Shown here: one piece after another, positions 59,170 through 64,000 of the stretch
Layout: the number at the start of each line of letters is the position of its first letter
Numbering within the stretch: position 1 is the first letter of the stretch
Assembly: GCA_964413275.1 (NCBI GenBank)
Contig: CAYPSO010000009.1
Span: 6,648-70,647 of the forward strand
From: JAABRE01 sp964413275
Lineage (GTDB): Bacteria; Cyanobacteriota; Cyanobacteriia; Cyanobacteriales; JAABRE01
Length of the DNA stretch: 64,000 bases
Direction: 5' to 3'
Notes under the pieces: generated by a model
What the model was told of the DNA's origin: nothing
What the model saw: the letters and a program-made list of their open reading frames with translations, nothing else
Databases searched by the model: none
Position numbers and translations under genes: made by a program

Positions 59170-60399
59170 ATGCACATTCTTATCTATTCTTACAATTATT
59201 ATCCCGAACCGATCGGTATTGCTCCCCTAATGACGGAATTAGCCGAAGGTTTAGTAAAACGACAACACCAAGTACGGGTTATCACAGCTATGCCCTGGTA
59301 TCCCGAAGGAGAGATATATCCAGAATATCAGGGTAAATACTATTTAACCGAAGAACGTAATGGAGTAAATATTCAAAGATGTTATATTTGGACTCGTAAA
59401 GAGCGAAACTTGAAAAACCGAGCCTTATTTGAACTTAGTTTTATCGGATTGAGTTTTTTACAAGCCCTTAAAGGATGGAAACCAGATGTTATTTTATTGA
59501 CCATACCGGGTTTACCTGTATGTCTTCCAGCTACGCTTTTAAGCCGAATATATCGCACTCCTACAGTATTAAATCTACAAGATATTTTACCTGATGCCGC
59601 AGTTCATGTGGGATTAATTAATAATGAAAAATTGGTTAAGGTTCTTTCTGCTATAGAAAAATTTGCTTATAAAAATGCTACTAAAATTAGTGTAATTGCC
59701 GATGGTTTTACCAAAAATATCACCGAAAAAGGCGTACCTTTAGATAAAATAATTGAAATTCCCAACTGGGTTGATATTAATTTTATTAAACCTTTATCCC
59801 AAGAAAATAACTATTTTCGCCAAGAATATCAATTAGAAAATAAATTTATTGTGCAGTATTCTGGAAATATTGCCCTTACCCAAGGTTTAGAAACTGTGAT
59901 TGATGCCGCAAAAATCTTAGAACCAATCCAAGATATTGTAGTAGTAATTGTTGGAGAACAAAAAGCCTTAAAAAGATTAGATAAATATTGTCAAGAAAAA
60001 GAAATAAGTAATGTTAAATTAATTCCTTTTCAACCAAGGGAAAAACTACCAGAAATGTTGGCTGCCGCCGATATAGGATTAGTAGTACAAAAAAGTAATG
60101 TAATATCTTTTAATATGCCCTCAAAAATTCAAGTATTATTAGCAAGTGGACGAGCCATAATTGCCTCAGTACCTGATACTGGTACGGCTGCAAGAGCGAT
60201 TAAAAATAGTGAAGGAGGTTTAGTAGTTCCTCCAGAAAATTCAGAAGCGTTAGCCGCAGCAATACAAGAATTATATAATAATAGAGAAAAACTTAAGATT
60301 TTAGGAGAAAAAGCTCGAAGATATGCAGAAACTCATTATAGTTTTGAATTAGTTTTAGATCGATACGAAAAATTGTTTAATCAACTTATTAGCAGTTAG
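59170..60399 (+). CDS. GT4-family glycosyltransferase (WbuB/WcaI-like)
   Basis: A 409-residue GT-B glycosyltransferase. YSYNYYPEPIGIAPLMTELAEGL with MPWYPEGEIYPEYQ is the acceptor-side start of the WbuB/WcaI group. The donor side has FIVQYSGNIALTQGLETVIDAA, then LIPFQPREKLPEMLAAADIGLVVQ, and PSKIQVLLASGRAIIASVPDTG with GGLVVPPENSEALAAAI for the sugar nucleotide. It is probably involved in capsule, exopolysaccharide or lipopolysaccharide sugar transfer; the sugar is unknown. Its start is 18 bp or less from the divergent lipoprotein start, so its promoter must lie inside that gene. No other polysaccharide genes are adjacent. Confidence 0.88.
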   Translation: MHILIYSYNYYPEPIGIAPLMTELAEGLVKRQHQVRVITAMPWYPEGEIYPEYQGKYYLTEERNGVNIQRCYIWTRKERNLKNRALFELSFIGLSFLQALKGWKPDVILLTIPGLPVCLPATLLSRIYRTPTVLNLQDILPDAAVHVGLINNEKLVKVLSAIEKFAYKNATKISVIADGFTKNITEKGVPLDKIIEIPNWVDINFIKPLSQENNYFRQEYQLENKFIVQYSGNIALTQGLETVIDAAKILEPIQDIVVVIVGEQKALKRLDKYCQEKEISNVKLIPFQPREKLPEMLAAADIGLVVQKSNVISFNMPSKIQVLLASGRAIIASVPDTGTAARAIKNSEGGLVVPPENSEALAAAIQELYNNREKLKILGEKARRYAETHYSFELVLDRYEKLFNQLISS

Positions 60400-60510
60400 C
60401 TGTTAGCTTTTAGCTTTTAGCTTTTAGCTTTTAGCTTTTAGCGGTTGTCATTTATCATATCAGTTATTCATTTAACTGTTCAATGTTTAATGTTCAATGT
60501 TCAATGAAAA
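60392..60510. repeat. TTAGCTT heptamer and TGTTCAA heptamer repeats
   Basis: TTAGCTT units repeat from about 60404 to 60440, then TGTTCAATGTTTAATGTTCAA (7-nt period) from 60478 to 60508. The first is the inverse complement of AGCTAAA repeats at 29520; the second is the inverse complement type of the rnpB insertion. Another ATCGCTA heptamer run lies at 60621-60645. Confidence 0.75.
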
Positions 60511-60565
60511 ACCCATCTTGTCTTCCCCTACATCCTATTACCTCTTATCTCTTCCCCCTCTGTTG

Positions 60566-60605
60566 AAAAAAGTGGGACAGACATATCGCCTACCCCACCT
60601 TTTTT
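60566..60605. terminator. Bidirectional terminator between GT4 and apcD
   Basis: AAAAAAGTGGG and CCCACCTTTTTT form an A/T-tailed stem around an ~18-nt loop, with one mismatch. It lies between convergent genes and has T-runs on both strands. Confidence 0.75.
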
Positions 60606-60647
60606 AAGAAAAAATTGAAGCTAATCGCTAATCGCTAATCGCTATAA

Positions 60648-61133
60648 TTAAGACATTGATTGAATAATGAAATCAAAATATGGGCCTGCGGCTGCTGCAT
60701 CTTCGATACTTAACAAGCCTAAAGCAACATCCTTTAAACAACCAATGGCTTCAACCATGCCGGGTACAGGTACATCAAGGGAATTGTACATATCCTTAAC
60801 ACCTATTAAACCAATGCTTTCAATTAAATCCTTGTCACCAGCAATTAGACCATAAGTTACTAGGCGTAAATACCAGCCATAGTCACGTAAGCATTGCGCC
60901 CGTTGACGTTGCCCGTAAGCATTTCCCCCCGGAGCAATAAAATCAGGGCGTTTTCTCCAAAGCTGTTTACTAGCTTGATCGACAATTTTCTTTTCACTAT
61001 CGGCCAAAGTTTCCGCAATGCGAAGGCGTTGCTCGCCGCTTTTCATAAACTCGCTGATACCCTTGAGTTCACCACTACTAGGGTATCTTAATTCATCATC
61101 TGCTTTTACAATAACTTGACTTACTACACTCAT
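60648..61133 (-). CDS. apcD: Allophycocyanin alpha-B subunit ApcD
   Basis: A 161-residue phycobiliprotein of the phycobilisome core and a terminal energy emitter, chiefly toward photosystem I. The phycocyanobilin-binding Cys is C81 in QRAQCLRDYGWYLRLVTYG. The start MSVVSQVIVKADDELRYPSSGEL and the segment KRPDFIAPGGNAYG identify the ApcD rather than ApcA type. It is encoded alone, as is usual for apcD in cyanobacteria. A 202-bp region upstream separates it from the lipoate ligase gene, which lies on the same strand. Confidence 0.95.
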   Translation of the reverse strand: MSVVSQVIVKADDELRYPSSGELKGISEFMKSGEQRLRIAETLADSEKKIVDQASKQLWRKRPDFIAPGGNAYGQRQRAQCLRDYGWYLRLVTYGLIAGDKDLIESIGLIGVKDMYNSLDVPVPGMVEAIGCLKDVALGLLSIEDAAAAGPYFDFIIQSMS

Positions 61134-61335
61134 GGTATTGACTCAAATTTTATTAACATATTTAGTCTATTATGAACCGTTCACAGAACCTGTATAAAAT
61201 TAGTAATGTGTTTTCAAAGGTTATTCCACTTCACAATATAAGTGGCCTTCAGGGGATAAACGGCAAGCCCCTTATTTTATACCCTCAAAGGTTATTGGCT
61301 CTTGGTTGTATAGTATTTTAATTTATTTTTTACAG

Positions 61336-62073
61336 TTAATAACTTTTTACTAATTTACACTTTTCTAAGTGAGAGAAAATTTTTTCCCATTCTTCAGAGG
61401 ATAAGGGTTTAATCATTAATTTTATTTGAAAATAGCTTGAAGCCGCTTCTTTAAGGGACTCAATTACCTGATTTAATGTTATTTTGACTGATTTTGGAGC
61501 TTTAGCATCAAATACTTGAGAATATAGAGATGAATTAGCATTAAGTATCATTGAACCATGTTGTAACAATACTTTACCTTGACGAAGTTGTGCGCTACCA
61601 ATTAGTTTATCTCCTTCAAGGGTAACTAAATCTGCGGATGTTGCCGTACTAAAACAACTAGGATTATGTATATATCCTTTACCTGCTTTACCATATCTTA
61701 ATTCAACACCAAGCGATCGCCATCCTTGAATCAAAAATTCACAAAGATATTGGTACATTTGCCATCTTGTGTGAGTATTGGTTGATGTCACTACCATATA
61801 ACTTAAATCTCCTTGATGTAATACGGCTCTACCTCCTGTGGGGCGACGAACAATTTCTAAAGGCTTTCCTTGCCATTTTATTTCCTGCCATAATGGGGGA
61901 TATTCACGTTGGTAATATCCCAAAGAAATTGCCGCAGGAGACCAAGTATAAAATCTTAAAATAGGGGGTTGTCTGCCATGACGATATTCTTCTAAGAGCC
62001 ATAAATCTATGGCCATTTGCACTGCTCCTGAAGTTGCTAACGGTGGAATATAACGCCAATAATTAAAATTCAT
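61336..62073 (-). CDS. Lipoate/biotin protein ligase family protein
   Basis: A 245-residue BPL/LplA-type enzyme that attaches or transfers lipoyl or octanoyl groups onto lipoyl domains. YYQREYPPLWQEI, PTGGRAVLHQGDLSYMVV and EGDKLIGSAQLRQGKVLLQHGSMIL are the expected blocks; the Lys in GDKLIGSAQ is the conserved catalytic lysine. There is no additional accessory domain, so it may be an octanoyl-transferase-like LipM or a short ligase. The substrate carrier proteins are not nearby. Confidence 0.85.
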   Translation of the reverse strand: MNFNYWRYIPPLATSGAVQMAIDLWLLEEYRHGRQPPILRFYTWSPAAISLGYYQREYPPLWQEIKWQGKPLEIVRRPTGGRAVLHQGDLSYMVVTSTNTHTRWQMYQYLCEFLIQGWRSLGVELRYGKAGKGYIHNPSCFSTATSADLVTLEGDKLIGSAQLRQGKVLLQHGSMILNANSSLYSQVFDAKAPKSVKITLNQVIESLKEAASSYFQIKLMIKPLSSEEWEKIFSHLEKCKLVKSY

Positions 62074-62238
62074 GGTTCTTGATTCATAGTTTATTAGGAG
62101 CGGGCTTAGACCAGATTATAATAAAGAAAATATCATTTATTTTTATTTAAACTGTTCAATTTCTTACCCCAATCCAAAAAGAGATGGGTTTTATGGGAAG
62201 ATATGATTAAGAAAAAACAGTCTGTTTAAAGAAAAGAC

Positions 62239-62703
62239 ATGAAAGGTTCTACAAATGTTAAAGTAAAACTTAATGAAGTTTTAAAAATTGAGTTAACAGC
62301 GATTAATCAATTTTTTCTCCACGCTCGAATGTCTAAAAATTGGGGATTAGAGAAACTCAATAAATCTGAATATGGTTACTCAATCAAAGCAATGAAACAA
62401 GCTGATGAAGTGATTGAGCGGATTTTATTTCTTGAGGGTTTGCCGAATCTACAAAATTTAGGCAGGCTTATTATTGGAGAAAATATTCCAGAAATCTTAC
62501 AAAACGATTTAACTCTTTGTACAGATATTCGTCAAAATCTTACTGAGACTATCAATCTTTGCGAATCTACCCAGGATTATATCAGTAGGGAGTTATTAGA
62601 AGAACTTTTGGAGGATACAGAGGAGCAAATAGATTGGTTAGAAACTCAAGCTTGGTTAATAGAAAATTCGGGATTAGAAAACTATTTGCAATCGATGATG
62701 TAA
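62239..62703 (+). CDS. bfrA: Bacterioferritin, heme-type subunit lacking the ferroxidase site
   Basis: A 154-residue bacterioferritin. The heme Met is kept (M52 in KAMKQAD), but most di-iron ligands are lost. E18 remains (KIELTAINQFF). E51 is Ala, H54 is Gln (AMKQAD where E. coli has EMKHAD), E94 is Cys, E127 is Thr and H130 is Gln (DTEEQIDW against DEEGHIDW). It should bind heme between subunits but not oxidise iron by itself. The partner gene 12 bp downstream has the complementary pattern, as in Synechocystis BfrA and BfrB. The gene symbol follows that precedent. Confidence 0.9.
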   Translation: MKGSTNVKVKLNEVLKIELTAINQFFLHARMSKNWGLEKLNKSEYGYSIKAMKQADEVIERILFLEGLPNLQNLGRLIIGENIPEILQNDLTLCTDIRQNLTETINLCESTQDYISRELLEELLEDTEEQIDWLETQAWLIENSGLENYLQSMM

Positions 62704-62715
62704 AGGAAAAAAACA

Positions 62716-63186
62716 ATGAAAGGTAAAGACAAAGTTCTACAACAATTACATAAATTACTTCGTAGTGAATTAGCAGCAAGGGATCAATACTTTACCCATT
62801 CCCGGATGTATGTAGATTGGGGCTTGCACAAATTATACGAACGCATCAACCATGAGATGGAAGAGGAAACTCAACACGCTGACAAATTAATTCAACGGAT
62901 TCTTTTTTTAGAAGCAACTCCCGATTTATCACAACAAGATGGTCTAAATATTGGTAAAGATGTAACTTCTATGTTGCAAAGCGATCTCGATTTAGAATAT
63001 CAAGTAGTTAACGATCTTAAAGAAGCGATCGCAGTTTGCGAACAAGAACAAGATTATCATACCAGAGAAATGCTCGAACAAATCTTAGCAGATACAGAAG
63101 AAGATCATGCCTATTGGCTAGAGCAACAATTGGGACTGATTGACAAAATTGGTTTACAAAATTACTTACAATCACAAATGTCTTAA
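62716..63186 (+). CDS. bfrB: Bacterioferritin, ferroxidase-type subunit lacking the heme Met
   Basis: A 156-residue bacterioferritin with an intact di-iron site: E18 (RSELAARDQYF), Y25, E51 and H54 (EEETQHAD), E94 (DLDLEY), and E127 and H130 (EEDHAYW). The heme-axial Met52 is replaced by Thr. It should therefore oxidise Fe(II) and store it, relying on the heme-type subunit encoded 12 bp upstream for electron release. Co-transcription of the pair favours mixed 24-mers. The convergent bfd gene, 72 bp further on, encodes the matching release ferredoxin. Confidence 0.92.
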   Translation: MKGKDKVLQQLHKLLRSELAARDQYFTHSRMYVDWGLHKLYERINHEMEEETQHADKLIQRILFLEATPDLSQQDGLNIGKDVTSMLQSDLDLEYQVVNDLKEAIAVCEQEQDYHTREMLEQILADTEEDHAYWLEQQLGLIDKIGLQNYLQSQMS

Positions 63187-63258
63187 TATATGTTGCATTT
63201 ACTTATTGATATACAGTATTAATAAGTTGGCACTTTAAATATCTAATTATCTTTGTTC

Positions 63259-63516
63259 TCAAGATGCAATGCAACTTTTAGATGCTGGTTTTTTTTGAGA
63301 ACATTGAATCCCATCTAATTTTTTCAATTGCCGACAATTAGATTTATCCTGCACCTTGATAGCTTTTTGTAAAACTTCAGAAGCATAATCGGCACAAGTA
63401 CCACATTGAGCAGAAACTTCTATATATTTTGAGAGCATTTCCATAGAACAAACACCGTCTTCGGCTGCTCTTTGAATATCTTTTTCGGTGACAGCATGAC
63501 AAATACAAACGTACAT
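63259..63516 (-). CDS. bfd: Bacterioferritin-associated ferredoxin (Bfd-like 2Fe-2S protein)
   Basis: An 85-residue protein with the BFD-domain 2Fe-2S ligands: CIC at residues 4-6 (MYVCICHAVTEKDI) and C38/C41 in SAQCGTCADYA. Bfd docks on bacterioferritin at the heme and reduces stored iron for release. The C-terminal ~25 residues (CRQLKKLDGIQCSQKKPASKSC) are a Lys/Cys-rich extension beyond the 64-residue E. coli Bfd. It is convergent with the bfr pair and preceded by an inverted repeat that may be an iron operator. Confidence 0.85.
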   Translation of the reverse strand: MYVCICHAVTEKDIQRAAEDGVCSMEMLSKYIEVSAQCGTCADYASEVLQKAIKVQDKSNCRQLKKLDGIQCSQKKPASKSCIAS

Positions 63517-63564
63517 TTTTGAGCCTCTGCTACTAAAATAGGTAGAACTTTGTTTTTAATTTAT

Positions 63565-63579
63565 TGAGATATATTCTCA
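63565..63579. promoter_or_regulatory. Possible Fur-type site upstream of bfd
   Basis: TGAGATATATTCTCA, arms TGAGA/TCTCA around TATAT, lies in an AT-rich setting about 50 bp before the bfd start. The location suits an iron-responsive operator, but it is only a partial match to Fur-box logic. Confidence 0.35.
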
Positions 63580-63756
63580 TTATTGACAAAAAATCTGCTA
63601 CTGTCAACTGTTTTTTTTTAAATTGTTAAGTTTTATTTAGCTAAGGTGATTTCTTGGAATAAATATCCCATATGAAGTAACTGTCAAGATAAAAAGCAAC
63701 TATAATTCCTGTGTCAATTCAAATCAGAATAACTATTGTGAGGAGTGATTGAGTTA

Positions 63757-64000
63757 ATGAAAAATCAGACTCTCTTGACTATAAAATCTCTGAATCTATG
63801 CTTAATGGGCGGAGTTTTGATGACATTAGGTGCTGCCGCTCCCTCTAGGGCAACTACCTTTAATCCTGACCCCATTTACTCTAATACAATGAGTTACACG
63901 ATACAAATTCCGACGACGGGGAGTCAGACAGGAATTGATAATACTGATATTTATCTTCCCGTTACAGAAGACCGGACTGCCACTTTTCCTATTGCACTAA
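63757..64000 (+). CDS. Exported protein, probably alpha/beta-hydrolase-like, 3' end cut by window
   Basis: A start codon at 63757 with AGGAG 11 bases upstream opens a frame that runs off the window. The first ~30 residues are a signal peptide (LCLMGGVLMTLGAAAPSRA). The mature start (TTFNPDPIYSNTMSYTIQIPTTGS, then GIDNTDIYLPVTEDRTATFPIAL) resembles secreted cyanobacterial alpha/beta hydrolases, whose catalytic core would come next. The fold call is tentative because the active-site region lies outside. Confidence 0.55.
   Translation, partial: MKNQTLLTIKSLNLCLMGGVLMTLGAAAPSRATTFNPDPIYSNTMSYTIQIPTTGSQTGIDNTDIYLPVTEDRTATFPIAL

Noticed and set aside
61172..61321. A 49-codon plus-strand frame between apcD and the lipoate ligase gene
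   Set aside because: It lies in the control region of apcD on the opposite strand, lacks a ribosome-binding site and has no recognisable pattern.

Overview
The window is a low-GC cyanobacterial chromosome segment. It carries allophycocyanin B (apcD), the photosystem I biogenesis gene btpA, a plastoquinone/ubiquinone-type prenyltransferase, a cyanobacterial rnpB, several cyanobacteria-specific families (EbsA, DUF3370, DUF4168, TIGR04376) and many HIP1 octamers (GCGATCGC). A glucosylglycerol metabolism cluster (gghA, ggpS, glpD) suggests a moderately salt-tolerant, Synechocystis/Cyanobacterium/Geminocystis-like organism. No ribosomal RNA, tRNA or CRISPR array was seen.

Layout. 1-5.6 kb: a truncated M48 peptidase, then a tight minus-strand run dusA > MFS > SLH lipoprotein > Uma2 > flippase-like membrane protein. 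5.6-11.2 kb: a plus-strand set of EbsA-like pilus protein, phosphotransacetylase-like protein and a 1302-residue molybdopterin oxidoreductase fused to a NifU-type C-terminal domain. 11.2-16.8 kb: an accessory stretch with a transposase relic, an active/inactive M16 peptidase pair, an apparently complete integron-type gene cassette (attC-like site plus DUF2971 gene) lying outside any visible integron, and a VapBC module between two copies of a short repeat. 16.9-31.7 kb: cobL and cobH (cobalamin), holA, ureE-ureF followed by an ArsB-like permease, a tail-anchored response regulator, btpA, a VKOR-thioredoxin fusion and an SLC13 permease. 31.8-39.5 kb: a decayed sugar transporter, then divergent gghA and ggpS-glpD for glucosylglycerol turnover. 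39.5-50.5 kb: Uma2, hisH, C15 peptidase, DUF3370, JmjC-like protein, MFS, glycosyltransferase, a two-gene acyltransferase plus VAO-family oxidase operon, rnpB and rnc. 50.8-64 kb: FMN reductase, UbiA-family prenyltransferase, ppx, diguanylate cyclase, a CobA/CobO-like protein without a P-loop, a fourth Uma2, glycosyltransferase, apcD, lipoate ligase, and an iron-storage block of two complementary bacterioferritins with a Bfd ferredoxin.

The genome is rich in small dispersed repeats: 7-nt-period tandem repeats (one inside rnpB), GGTGGGCAATGCCCACC-type palindromes, and GGGGCA...TGCCCC hairpins. It also carries gene relics: a transposase tail, a 44-codon adenylate kinase fragment, a sugar transporter with an internal deletion, a small protein with an in-frame stop, and an unidentified coding fragment.

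The most notable observations are the stand-alone integron-type cassette, the molybdopterin-NifU fusion, the acyltransferase/VAO operon, the tail-anchored response regulator and the split-function bacterioferritin pair. All family assignments were made by reading the translations, without database searches.
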